DNA of 9,147 nt, from contig PAXM01000007.1 of assembly GCA_002714485.1 (NCBI GenBank), forward strand, positions 5,869 to 15,015. Direction: 5' to 3'. Below are positions 1-6,883 of the stretch, piece after piece (position 1 is the stretch's first letter; each line of letters opens with the position of its first letter). A program made the position numbers and the translations under genes. Source of the stretch: Acidimicrobiaceae bacterium. Its GTDB lineage: Bacteria > Actinomycetota > Acidimicrobiia > Acidimicrobiales > MedAcidi-G1. The notes beneath the pieces were generated by a model. The model did no database searches. It was not told where the DNA came from and was given only the letters and a program-made list of their open reading frames with translations.

Positions 1-30
1 CTAGCCGAGGACCTCGAGAAGCTGGCCTGA
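1..30 (+). CDS. C-terminal end of an upstream gene (partial)
   Basis: The first 30 bases read in frame as LAEDLEKLA followed by a TGA stop, and are cut by the window edge. The nine residues look like the end of a charged amphipathic helix, which is common at protein C-termini but not diagnostic. The nitroreductase gene starts 39 bp further on in the same direction, so the two could share a transcript. The product cannot be identified from this fragment, and the reading frame could be chance. Confidence 0.4.
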   Translation, partial: LAEDLEKLA

Positions 31-69
31 GGCACCCCGGGCCGACGGTGACCCGTCGCCAACCTCCCC

Positions 70-672
70 ATGACGGTCACCGACGCACTCAGCGATCGCA
101 GGTCCTGTCGATCGTTCACCGATCAGCAACTGGCACACGGCCTACTTGACGACCTCGTCGACCGAGCCCGCCGAACCCCGACGGCTGGTAACTGTCAGGG
201 CGTCGAGTTTCTAGTTCTGGAGGGTGGTGGTGTCGCCGACTACTGGAATGTCACCCTCGCTGCCGACCGCCGGGAGAGCTTTCCGTGGCCCGGTCTATTG
301 GCTGCTCCAGCGCTTGTGGTGCCTTGGGGTATGGCTGACCGGTACTTGGATCGCTACGCCGAGTCCAACAAGGCCAGAGCAGGCCTGGGCGATTCGATAG
401 GAGACTGGCCGGTGCCTTATTGGCTGACCGATGCTGCGTTCGCTGCCATGGCCCTTCAGTTGCTGGCTGTGGAGGCTGGTCTGGGCTGCTGCTTCTTCGG
501 TCTATTCGGTCATGAGCAGGCGGTGGCTGAACGATTCGAAGTCCCCGAAAGCGCCCGAGCGGTCGGGACGGTGGCTATTGGCCATCCCGACCCGACGAGG
601 GCCAGAGACAGTGGCTCTGTAGAGAGGGGTCGGCGTCCGCTCGACGAAGTACTTCACCGCGGTGGGTGGTGA
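70..672 (+). CDS. nitroreductase family protein (FMN-dependent oxidoreductase fold)
   Basis: The 200-residue product matches the nitroreductase superfamily, homodimeric FMN enzymes that use NAD(P)H to reduce nitro groups, quinones, enones or other acceptors. Visible family features are the N-terminal RRSCRSF segment (residues 10-16; Arg/Ser contacts to the FMN phosphate), PTAGNCQGVEF (37-47), the helix starting DAAFAAMALQLLAVEAGLG (121-139) that packs against the flavin, GHPDP (171-175), and the C-terminal RRPLDEVLHRGGW typical of the family. The length fits a complete protein. The ATG has no recognisable Shine-Dalgarno, but the first conserved motif lies just after it, so the start is reasonable. 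A DUF35 gene follows within about 50 bp and then a thiolase, suggesting one operon and perhaps a substrate linked to acyl-CoA metabolism. The true substrate cannot be read from the sequence. Confidence 0.85.
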   Translation: MTVTDALSDRRSCRSFTDQQLAHGLLDDLVDRARRTPTAGNCQGVEFLVLEGGGVADYWNVTLAADRRESFPWPGLLAAPALVVPWGMADRYLDRYAESNKARAGLGDSIGDWPVPYWLTDAAFAAMALQLLAVEAGLGCCFFGLFGHEQAVAERFEVPESARAVGTVAIGHPDPTRARDSGSVERGRRPLDEVLHRGGW

Positions 673-724
673 CCCGTTAGCCGGATTGGGAGGACCTTTG
701 AGCCGACCAGTACCGTCGTCGGTT

Positions 725-1150
725 ATGAGCCATGAAATCGACGGGGAGGTCCCGGCAATTCCGGAACGGCTGCCCATCGTGGACTACCTGAAGTTGGGTG
801 ATGATCCCCACCTGCTGGCCAATGAGTGCGTGACGTGCGGGGCTCGCTATTTCGACCGACGTAATGCATGTGCGAAGTGTGGTGCCGTCGGGTTCGCCAC
901 AGTTCGTTTGGCTGACCGGGCGGTGCTAACGGCGTTCAGCATCGTTCACCGAGCCGCCCCGGGGATTCCTGTTCCTTACGTATCGGCCATCGTGCAAACC
1001 GACGATGGCACCTCCGTGAGGGCCAACCTGGTCGGCTTGGACGACCCCATGAAGGCCGAGTTGGGGATGAGCCTCGGGTTTACCACATACGGCTGCGGGA
1101 CGGACGACAACGGCACGGAGTGCGTGGCCTTCGGCTACGCAGCGGTCTGA
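725..1150 (+). CDS. DUF35 zinc-ribbon / OB-fold protein, thiolase partner
   Basis: This small protein (141 residues from the ATG) has the DUF35 layout: an N-terminal helix (IPERLPIVDYL, 12-22), a rubredoxin-like zinc ribbon with CVTC (Cys35, Cys38) and CAKC (Cys49, Cys52), then a beta-rich OB-fold region with the typical VPYVSAIVQTDDGTSVRANLVG stretch split around residues 83-104. DUF35 proteins usually form a complex with a neighbouring thiolase-fold enzyme and are thought to hold or deliver the CoA thioester; known examples are the steroid side-chain Ltp2/ChsH2-type pairs and archaeal thiolase/HMG-CoA synthase complexes. The thiolase gene is 73 bp downstream. The start is uncertain: the ATG lacks a ribosome site, while an in-frame TTG at 698 has GGGAGG at 688-693 only four bases upstream and would add nine residues. 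Confidence 0.88.
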   Translation: MSHEIDGEVPAIPERLPIVDYLKLGDDPHLLANECVTCGARYFDRRNACAKCGAVGFATVRLADRAVLTAFSIVHRAAPGIPVPYVSAIVQTDDGTSVRANLVGLDDPMKAELGMSLGFTTYGCGTDDNGTECVAFGYAAV

Positions 1151-1223
1151 CCCCGCTGCGGTACAGACGACGACCAATTTTACGGCGTGGGGGACGGACC
1201 TTGAATAGAAACAGGAGAACGCG

Positions 1224-2420
1224 ATGAGCGATGCAGTTTGGGTGCTTGGAGCGAGCATGACCCGATTCGGCAGGTATCCGGACCTGGATACCGTGGACCT
1301 CGCCTCGCAGGCCTGCATCGATGCACTGGCTGACGGCGGGGTGACCATCCACGACATGGATATCTTGGCCGCAGGGACACTATTTCAGCAGTCCGGGATG
1401 GGTCAGCGGGTCCAGAAGCAGATCGGCCAGACTGGCATTCCCGTCTACAACGTGACTAATGCTTGCGCCACAGGGGCCACGGCCATCCGGACCGTCCACT
1501 TGGCCATCAAGGCTGGCGAGGCCGAAATGGGCCTGGCCTTTGGTGTGGAGCAGATGGGCAAGATGGGCCTTCTCCGGGGTGGAGCTAAGGACGAGGCCAA
1601 CGTCTACGAGCCTTCGGGTCGCTACGGGGCGGTGGCGCCCATCGATGGGATCCTGGGCACCGAGACCATGCCTGGCGTGTTCGCTCAGGCCGGCATGGGG
1701 TACGCCTACGAGAACGATGGAGTGGGTTTTGAGCAGTTCGCCCGGGTGGCCTACAAGAACCACCTACATTCCACGCTTAACCCGCTGGCCCAGTATCGCA
1801 AGGAATTCTCCATGGAGGAGATCATGGGCTCGCCAGTGCAGAGTTATCCCAACACCCTGCTCATGTGCTGTCCGACCGGCGACGGTGCCGCCGCTGCCGT
1901 CCTGGTTTCGGAGGAGCGTCTGCGTTCTATGCCCACGGAGGTGCAGAACCGGGCAGTGAAGATCTCGGCGTCTGTCCTGACGAGTGATCCTTGGGTGGAG
2001 AGCGGCCAAGTGCAGCCCGATGTCAACACGCTCACCCGCAACGCCGCGACTCAGGCGTACGAGGCTGCTGGTGTCGGACCCGAGGACCTTGACTTGGTGG
2101 AGTTGCACGACTGCTTCGCTACCGCCGAACTAATCCACTACGACAACCTCGGCCTATGCGAGCGGGGCGGGGCTGGCGAGTTCATTGACTCGGGGGCTCC
2201 ATTTCGCGACGGGCGAACACCGGTGAACGTGTCCGGTGGCCTCATCTCCAAGGGACACCCGATCGGGGCTACCGGGGTGGCCAACGTCTACGAGGTGGCG
2301 ACCCATCTACGGGGTGAGGCAGGAGATCGACAGATCGAGGGTGCCAAGGTGGGCCTGGCCCACGTGATTGGTCTCGGGTCGGCCTGCGGCATCCACATCC
2401 TCGAACGAGCTGCCGCTTAA
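1224..2420 (+). CDS. SCP-x-type thiolase (acetyl-CoA acetyltransferase / lipid-transfer thiolase)
   Basis: The 398-residue product is a full-length thiolase of the SCP-x/nonspecific lipid-transfer class. These enzymes cleave or form 3-ketoacyl-CoA thioesters. The catalytic set appears intact: the nucleophilic cysteine in NACATGATA (Cys81), the HDCF motif (His295-Phe298), the GHPIGATG loop (His345) and a C-terminal GSACGIHIL segment (Cys388). Because these residues are present it looks like a true thiolase rather than an Ltp2-like aldolase that has lost them. The ATG is preceded by AGGAG at 1213-1217 with a six-base spacer, the best ribosome site in this operon. The adjacent DUF35 gene strongly suggests a two-subunit complex. 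Substrate range (fatty acid, sterol or aromatic-derived acyl-CoA) cannot be deduced. A six-base-pair hairpin with a bulge around the stop codon (2419-2438) has no T-tract and is not a convincing terminator. Confidence 0.92.
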   Translation: MSDAVWVLGASMTRFGRYPDLDTVDLASQACIDALADGGVTIHDMDILAAGTLFQQSGMGQRVQKQIGQTGIPVYNVTNACATGATAIRTVHLAIKAGEAEMGLAFGVEQMGKMGLLRGGAKDEANVYEPSGRYGAVAPIDGILGTETMPGVFAQAGMGYAYENDGVGFEQFARVAYKNHLHSTLNPLAQYRKEFSMEEIMGSPVQSYPNTLLMCCPTGDGAAAAVLVSEERLRSMPTEVQNRAVKISASVLTSDPWVESGQVQPDVNTLTRNAATQAYEAAGVGPEDLDLVELHDCFATAELIHYDNLGLCERGGAGEFIDSGAPFRDGRTPVNVSGGLISKGHPIGATGVANVYEVATHLRGEAGDRQIEGAKVGLAHVIGLGSACGIHILERAAA

Positions 2421-2564
2421 CCCAGTCAGTCCCTGGTTGGCGTCTGTTAACGGTATTGGACGGAACCTGGCGGCCTGAGGATCTACCTGCGGGTGCTCAA
2501 GTGGGGGGTGCGAGCCAACCACGACCAACAACAGGTTGCCAAGATAGGCCAACTCTGATTCACT

Positions 2565-2690
2565 GGTCCGCACATCAAGAGCGGTACGCCTTCGGGTGTG
2601 CCCAGCAACCTGGGATGGACACCCAAGGTGCTGTCCGCTTTATGCGGAGATGCGGTTCCGGACAGATGTTCGGGGCAACAAAGTGTCCGG
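2565..2690 (+). promoter_or_regulatory. SAM riboswitch aptamer (SAM-I/SAM-IV clan, SAM-I/IV-like variant)
   Basis: The metY leader contains the conserved SAM-clan core in order: ATCAAGAG (2574-2581), CAGCAACC (2603-2610) and AAGGTGCT (2625-2632). Helices that can be drawn by hand: P1, 2568-2571 plus 2574-2576 with 2649-2655 (two-base bulge at 2572-2573); P2, 2583-2590 with 2595-2602, eight pairs capped by TTCG; P3, 2609-2614 with 2622-2628 with A2625 unpaired; P4, 2634-2638 with 2644-2648. P2 is a plain stem-loop without the kink-turn and pseudoknot of classical SAM-I. After P1 a P5-like hairpin (2658-2663 with 2668-2673) is followed by TGTCC (2684-2688), which complements GGACA in the P3 loop (2617-2621), as expected for the SAM-IV-type pseudoknot. 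SAM binding should repress the downstream metY. The class within the clan is inference; membership in the clan is strongly supported. Confidence 0.88.
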
Positions 2691-2734
2691 GCTTTCGATA
2701 TCGCAAGGTTTCGAGTGTTCGTCACCGGTGACTA

Positions 2735-2783
2735 GAGGGTGTCCTCCACGAAGTAGAGCCCTGCGGGGCCGGGAGGGAATCCG
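2735..2783 (+). promoter_or_regulatory. probable riboswitch expression platform and metY ribosome binding site
   Basis: The metY Shine-Dalgarno is GGGAGG at 2771-2776, seven bases before the ATG. CCTCC at 2743-2747 is perfectly complementary to GGAGG at 2772-2776 and could hide it, enclosing a small GCCC/GGGC hairpin (2758-2761 with 2766-2769). The same CCTC can instead pair with GAGG at 2735-2738 across a four-base loop, which would free the ribosome site. No hairpin followed by a T-run is present between the aptamer and the start codon, so control at translation initiation is more likely than attenuation. Just upstream, GTCACCGGTGAC (2721-2732) is a perfect 12-base palindrome of unknown role. 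The pairings are seen directly; the switching model is inference. Confidence 0.5.
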
Positions 2784-4100
2784 ATGAGTGACGAATGGGG
2801 CTTTGAAACGAGACAGATCCACGCCGGGCAGGATCCTGATCCGGCGACCGGTAGTCGGGCAGTCCCTATCTACCAGACAACCTCGTACGTCTTCCGTGAC
2901 AGCCAACACGCCGCGGATCTCTTTGCGCTAGCCGAGGTTGGCAACATTTACACCAGGATGATGAATCCGACACAGATGGTGCTTGAGGCTCGTCTCCAGT
3001 CACTGGAGGGCGGTACGGATACAGCAATTGGGATCCCAGGAGCCCTGGCGCTTGCCTCGGGTCAGGCCGCGGAGACAATTGCGATCTTGAACCTTGCCGA
3101 GTCAGGTGATCACATCGTCTCCTCGGCTTCGCTCTACGGGGGGACCTACAACCTGTTTCACTACACCCTTCCCAAGTTGGGGATTGAGACGACCTTCATC
3201 GACGATCCTGATGACCTCGATGCATGGCGGGCGGCAATCCGGCCGAATACCAAAGTCTTTTACGGCGAGACGATTGGCAATCCGAGAAATGACTGTCTCG
3301 ACATCAAAGGGATTTCTGCGTTGGGTCACGAGGCGGGTATTCCCCTCGTGGTCGATAACACGGTTCCAACCCCGTACCTGTTCAACCCACTGGCCCTAGG
3401 GGCGGACATTGTTGTTCACTCTTTGACCAAGTTCATTGGAGGTCACGGCAACTCGGTCGGTGGCGTAATCGTGGACGGTGGAACCTTCGACTACGGAGCC
3501 AGCGGCCGGTTCCCCAACTTCACCGAGCCTGATCCCAGCTACCACGGGCTCGCCTACTGGCCGGCTCTGGGGAACGGGGCGTACATCATTAAGGCCCGCG
3601 TGCAATTGCTTCGCGATATTGGTGCGGCGGTTTCTCCGCAGAACGCCTTCTATTTCCTTCAGGGACTTGAAACGCTGAGTTACCGGATGGAACGACACTT
3701 TGCGAACGCCCATGCGGTTGCCGAGTACCTCGACTCCCATGACCAAGTGGAACGAGTCCAATATGCTGGGCTGTCGAGTAGTCCGTGGCATGACCGGCTA
3801 TCCGAATACGGCAGCGGCCGAGGTTACGGCTCTGTACCGGCATTCATCATCGAAGGAGGCCAAGAGGCTGGGGCTCGTTTCGTTGACGCCCTCCAGTTGC
3901 ACAGCCACGTTGCCAATATCGGCGATGTGCGCAGCTTGGCTATCCACCCGACGTCGACTACCCATTCACAGTTGACAGAGGAGGAGCAGTCAGCGGCTGG
4001 AGTTGAACCGGGGTTGGTTCGACTCTCAGTTGGGTTAGAGACCCTGGATGACATCATTGCCGACCTGGAGATGGGGTTTGCCGCGGTGCGAACCAGCTAA
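2784..4100 (+). CDS. metY: O-acetylhomoserine sulfhydrylase (O-acetylhomoserine aminocarboxypropyltransferase)
   Basis: The 438-residue protein belongs to the Cys/Met metabolism PLP-dependent family, MetY branch. It converts O-acetylhomoserine and sulfide to homocysteine and acetate in the cytoplasm, the direct-sulfhydrylation route to methionine. Visible features are the N-terminal GFETRQIHAGQ (6-16), NIYTRMMNPT (54-63) with the tyrosine/arginine that reach the PLP phosphate of the neighbouring subunit, SLYGGTYNLF (116-125), the Asp191 in VVDNT that contacts the pyridine ring, the PLP lysine Lys216 in HSLTKFIGGHG, and VRLSVGLE (412-419) with the substrate carboxylate arginine. Length is normal for MetY and longer than MetB/MetC-type relatives. 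The ATG follows a GGGAGG ribosome site. It stands alone behind a long leader with a SAM riboswitch, which independently supports the methionine assignment. The acyl donor enzyme (MetX) is not in this window. Confidence 0.95.
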   Translation: MSDEWGFETRQIHAGQDPDPATGSRAVPIYQTTSYVFRDSQHAADLFALAEVGNIYTRMMNPTQMVLEARLQSLEGGTDTAIGIPGALALASGQAAETIAILNLAESGDHIVSSASLYGGTYNLFHYTLPKLGIETTFIDDPDDLDAWRAAIRPNTKVFYGETIGNPRNDCLDIKGISALGHEAGIPLVVDNTVPTPYLFNPLALGADIVVHSLTKFIGGHGNSVGGVIVDGGTFDYGASGRFPNFTEPDPSYHGLAYWPALGNGAYIIKARVQLLRDIGAAVSPQNAFYFLQGLETLSYRMERHFANAHAVAEYLDSHDQVERVQYAGLSSSPWHDRLSEYGSGRGYGSVPAFIIEGGQEAGARFVDALQLHSHVANIGDVRSLAIHPTSTTHSQLTEEEQSAAGVEPGLVRLSVGLETLDDIIADLEMGFAAVRTS

Positions 4101-4108
4101 TACAGCCA

Positions 4109-4126
4109 GCCCCCGATTTTTGGGGC
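4109..4126 (+). terminator. weak terminator-like hairpin after metY
   Basis: Eight bases after the metY stop, GCCCC (4109-4113) can pair with GGGGC (4122-4126) around an eight-base loop that contains five T residues. The run of T is in the loop rather than after the stem, so this is not a canonical intrinsic terminator. The remaining sequence to the convergent gene end at 4253 shows only short palindromes (GGCCGGCC at 4124-4131, ACTTAAGT at 4231-4238) and no supported gene. Confidence 0.25.
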
Positions 4127-4252
4127 CGGCCGCATCCTCCAGAGGGCCGCCTGAACCGGTTGGCCTTGGTCACCGGCCTGCTGCTGGCGATCTCGTTCCA
4201 ATGGCGAGGCCCCAGCTGCAGGCCAGCGTGACTTAAGTGAGTTGGTTGGGAA

Positions 4253-4660
4253 CTAGTTCCACTCCCAGAGGTCCCACGTGGCGTTGCCCTCAGGGTCAAC
4301 GATCCAGTCGTAGATCACCGCGACCCCGGCGAGAGAGGCGAGGGACGGAGCGGAGGGCTCGAAATAGACGACGCCCTTAAACGACATTCCACCGTCCTCA
4401 GTGGGTGCGCCGGTACCGGTAGCCCGGAAGGTCGCAACACCGTCAGCGGTCATGATCACACCGGAGTTGGGGCATTCTCCGTAGAACGATCCGTCGGCCC
4501 GCATCGTCGCCGAATAGGTCGCAAAGCTGACCACTTCTGCGCCGGCGAGGGTGCCGGGGATACCGCTGACTGTCGTCTCAAATGTGGGCGCGCCGCCGAC
4601 TGCCGGCAAGGCCTTCATCGTGGTGGGCCCAGAAATCGTCCCGAGGTGTTCACCCAACAT
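4253..4660 (-). CDS. conserved hypothetical protein, small beta-rich, function unknown
   Basis: The 135-residue product resembles a family of short uncharacterised bacterial proteins that begin near MLGEHLGTISG and end in a LWEW-type motif (here DLWEWN). The sequence alternates short hydrophobic beta-strand-like segments with glycine turns (GTLAGAEVVSFATYSATMRAD around 36-56, GVIMTADGVATFRATGTG around 67-84, MSFKGVVYFEPSAP around 92-104), suggesting a compact beta-barrel or sandwich. There is no signal peptide, transmembrane segment or catalytic motif that I recognise. An upstream in-frame ATG would add 15 residues, but the chosen ATG has a strong ribosome site (AAGGAG about six to seven bases before it on the minus strand). 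It lies 193 bp downstream of the DUF255 gene on the same strand; the gap suggests its own promoter. It converges with metY. Confidence 0.75.
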   Translation of the reverse strand: MLGEHLGTISGPTTMKALPAVGGAPTFETTVSGIPGTLAGAEVVSFATYSATMRADGSFYGECPNSGVIMTADGVATFRATGTGAPTEDGGMSFKGVVYFEPSAPSLASLAGVAVIYDWIVDPEGNATWDLWEWN

Positions 4661-4698
4661 GTATTTCTCCTTCGTCTCGCTTAGGCAATCTGCCCTCC

Positions 4699-4713
4699 AG
4701 AGCAACCTGCTCT
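4699..4713 (-). promoter_or_regulatory. inverted repeat in the leader of the hypothetical gene
   Basis: AGAGCA (4699-4704) and TGCTCT (4708-4713) form a perfect six-base inverted repeat with a three-base spacer. It sits 38 bp upstream of the start codon at 4660, between any promoter and the ribosome site. It may be a regulator-binding dyad or a small leader hairpin. The loop of three bases is tight for RNA, which slightly favours a DNA operator. No regulator gene is adjacent. Confidence 0.3.
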
Positions 4714-4803
4714 TGTGGCGAAACTATGTGATCTTGCGGTTGTTGTGTACTAGCGGGTCCTGAGACGTAGTTCGTGAGTGGTGTCGACATGCGTCAGCCA
4801 TTT

Positions 4804-4839
<36 letters not shown>

Positions 4840-4853
4840 CGGGGACTGGGTGG

Positions 4854-6851
4854 CTAGTCCAGTTCGGCCCGTAGACCGTCAACGGTATTGACCGGGGCTT
4901 GGCAGGTGAAGTCCCGACAGACCCAGGCCTGGTTGCCGTCCCGACCTTCCCAGAGCGGGCCGCCGAACGGTTCACCCCAGGCCAATACGGCGTTGGGGCG
5001 CCATGTACCGACAGCAGCGGCCACTAGGTCGGGCCGGTCACCAGTGACCACGATCTCGGTGATACCGCCGTGGATCAGGTCTGTGGCCCCTAGTAGGTGG
5101 CCAAAGGCCGTGGGATGTCCAGCCATCGAGTCGCCTAGTAGTCGCAGCACGCCCTCGGAGGCTTCGGTGTAACGCCGGTCGCCCACCAACGCCCCAAGGC
5201 GTAGCAGCCCCACGGCAGCGAGGCTGTTGGCTGATGGCTGGGCGTTGTCCAGGAGGTCCTTGGGGCGCCGCACCAGCATCTCGGCATCGTGCCCGGTGGA
5301 GTGGAAGCCACCGTGTTCGACATCCAGGAACAGATCTAACAGCACGTCGGCCGTCGAGACAGCCATCTCGGTCCACCGGGCTTCTCCCGATGCCTCACCG
5401 AGACGGGTCAGGCCGTCGACCATGGCGGCGTGGTCGGCGGCGAAGCCTAGGGTGTGGGCGCCGGCATCGGCCTGCCAGGCCCGGAGCCATCTGCCATCGT
5501 CGCGACGCAGGGTTCGGCACAGGAAGTCACCGTTGGCCCGGGCGGCGTCCAGCCAGTCTTCCCGACCGAGCGTCAGGGCCGCCTCCGACAGTGTGGCCAG
5601 CATTAGCCCGTTCCATTCCGTCAGGACTTTGTCGTCCAGTCCGGGACGTATCCGTTGTTCCCTATGGGCGAACAGGCTTGCCCGCACCCGCTCCAAGTCT
5701 TCCGGGCGCTCGAGGTCACCCCGGACCGGTCGGTGGAGGATATTGGCCCCCTCGAAGTTGCCAGTCTCGGTCACCCCGTACCAGGCGATGGCTGCTTCGG
5801 CTAGATCTGGACCAAGGCCGCTACAGACAGCGCGTATCTCGTCGGCCGACCAGACGTAGAACGTTCCCTCGGTACCCTCGGAGTCGGCATCTTCAGCCGA
5901 AAGGAAGCCGCCGTCTGGGTGGCGGAGGTCCCGTAGTACGTAGTTGAGAGTCTCGGTTGCCACCTGCAGCCACCGACGGTGTCCGAGGACCCGCCAGCCG
6001 TGAAGATAGGTACGGCCCAACAGGGCGTTGTCGTAGAGCATCTTCTCGAAGTGGGGGACCAGCCACCATGGGTCTACTGAGTAGCGGGCGAAGCCGCCGC
6101 CTAGGTGGTCGTACATGCCGCCGGAAGCCATGGCATCCAGCGTGGTTGTGGTCACCTCAGCGGCACGAAGGTCTTGTTGGCCGGCGGCATGACGTGTCGC
6201 CAGGTGCCGGAGGAGGGCCTCGAGGCTCATGGCCTGCGGGAACTTGGGTGCCCCGCCGAAGCCACCCCACTCGTCGTCGTGCTGTTCACCCAGCTGTGCC
6301 ACTGCAGTGGCCAGAGTGTCGGCGGGGGGCAAGGCTTCACTGGGTGATAGGTCGGCATGGCGGGCCATGGACGACGTAAGGCGATGGCCGAGGCCGTCGA
6401 GTTCGCCGCGTCGGGTCGTCCATGCCTCGGTCACCGCGTCCAGTACCTGAGGGAATGACGGCATGCCTCCCCGTGGCTGATCTGGCCAGTAGGTGCCGCC
6501 GTGAAACGGCCGACCATCGGGCTGGCAGAACACGGTCATGGGCCAGCCGCCCCGGCCGGTCAGGGCAGTCACCGCGTCCATGTAGATCGAGTCGACGTCT
6601 GGGCGTTCCTCCCGATCGACCTTAACGTTGACAAACCCAGCGTTCATCTGCGCGGCGATCCTGGAGTCCTCAAACGACTCGTGAGCCATGACGTGGCACC
6701 AGTGGCAGGCCGAGTAGCCGACACTCAGGAGGATGGGTACGTCCCGCTCGATGGCTGCCGCACGAGCCTCCTCGCCCCACGGATACCAGTGGACGGGGTT
6801 GTCGGCGTGCTGGCGAAGGTAGGGGCTGGACTCACCAACGAGACGGTTCAC
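4854..6851 (-). CDS. DUF255 thioredoxin-domain protein (YyaL / SPATA20 family)
   Basis: From the GTG at 6851 the product is 665 residues, normal for this family. The N-terminal thioredoxin-like DUF255 domain (about 1-165) has the hallmark SACHWCHVMAHESF (47-60) with Cys49 and Cys52 in a CxxC, followed by VKVDREERPDVDSIYM (76-91) and GGWPMTVF (101-108). The rest is an alpha/alpha six-barrel resembling N-acylglucosamine epimerase/glycosidase folds, with FGGAPKFP (198-205), GGMYDHLGGGFARYSVD (244-260), VPHFEKMLYDNA (265-276) and AEDADSEG (319-326). The biochemical role of the family is not established; a redox or sugar-related function is often proposed. An upstream ATG at 6908 would overlap menA on the other strand, and the conserved start NRLVGESSPYLRQH follows the GTG directly, so GTG is preferred. 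No signal peptide is evident. Confidence 0.92.
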   Translation of the reverse strand: MNRLVGESSPYLRQHADNPVHWYPWGEEARAAAIERDVPILLSVGYSACHWCHVMAHESFEDSRIAAQMNAGFVNVKVDREERPDVDSIYMDAVTALTGRGGWPMTVFCQPDGRPFHGGTYWPDQPRGGMPSFPQVLDAVTEAWTTRRGELDGLGHRLTSSMARHADLSPSEALPPADTLATAVAQLGEQHDDEWGGFGGAPKFPQAMSLEALLRHLATRHAAGQQDLRAAEVTTTTLDAMASGGMYDHLGGGFARYSVDPWWLVPHFEKMLYDNALLGRTYLHGWRVLGHRRWLQVATETLNYVLRDLRHPDGGFLSAEDADSEGTEGTFYVWSADEIRAVCSGLGPDLAEAAIAWYGVTETGNFEGANILHRPVRGDLERPEDLERVRASLFAHREQRIRPGLDDKVLTEWNGLMLATLSEAALTLGREDWLDAARANGDFLCRTLRRDDGRWLRAWQADAGAHTLGFAADHAAMVDGLTRLGEASGEARWTEMAVSTADVLLDLFLDVEHGGFHSTGHDAEMLVRRPKDLLDNAQPSANSLAAVGLLRLGALVGDRRYTEASEGVLRLLGDSMAGHPTAFGHLLGATDLIHGGITEIVVTGDRPDLVAAAVGTWRPNAVLAWGEPFGGPLWEGRDGNQAWVCRDFTCQAPVNTVDGLRAELD

Positions 6852-6883
6852 GACAGGGACCCTACGACGGGCAGACTGGCGTA
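6852..6883. promoter_or_regulatory. compact divergent start region between the DUF255 gene and menA
   Basis: Only 32 bp separate the two divergent start codons, so promoter elements must overlap one or both genes. On the minus strand TAGGGT (6864-6859) fits the actinobacterial TANNNT -10 pattern and ends seven bases before the GTG, a spacing seen for leaderless transcripts. The same AGGG could instead serve as a weak ribosome site. No clear -35 or Shine-Dalgarno is visible for menA. This is pattern reading only. Confidence 0.3.

Noticed and set aside
2419..2438. Hairpin at the thiolase stop codon as a terminator
   Set aside because: Six pairs with a bulge and no T-run; not convincing. The rest of 2439-2564 showed no further supported feature.
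2536..2564. Possible metY promoter (TTGCCA, 17 bases, TTCACT)
   Set aside because: Position just ahead of the aptamer is right, but the -10 matches only three of six consensus bases.
4160..4228. Short hydrophobic reading (LALVTGLLLAIS) between metY and the hypothetical gene
   Set aside because: Only 23 codons before a stop, with no good start or ribosome site; may be chance in a GC-rich spacer.
4249..4260. Perfect palindrome GGAACTAGTTCC
   Set aside because: It overlaps the last codons and stop of the hypothetical gene (Trp-Asn-stop); too short and too coding-constrained to call a terminator or operator.
5227..5947. Long open frames on the plus strand (up to 237 codons) opposite the DUF255 gene
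   Set aside because: They are Arg/Ser/Pro-rich with no recognisable domain and lie entirely antisense to a well-supported conserved gene; typical of high-GC shadow frames.
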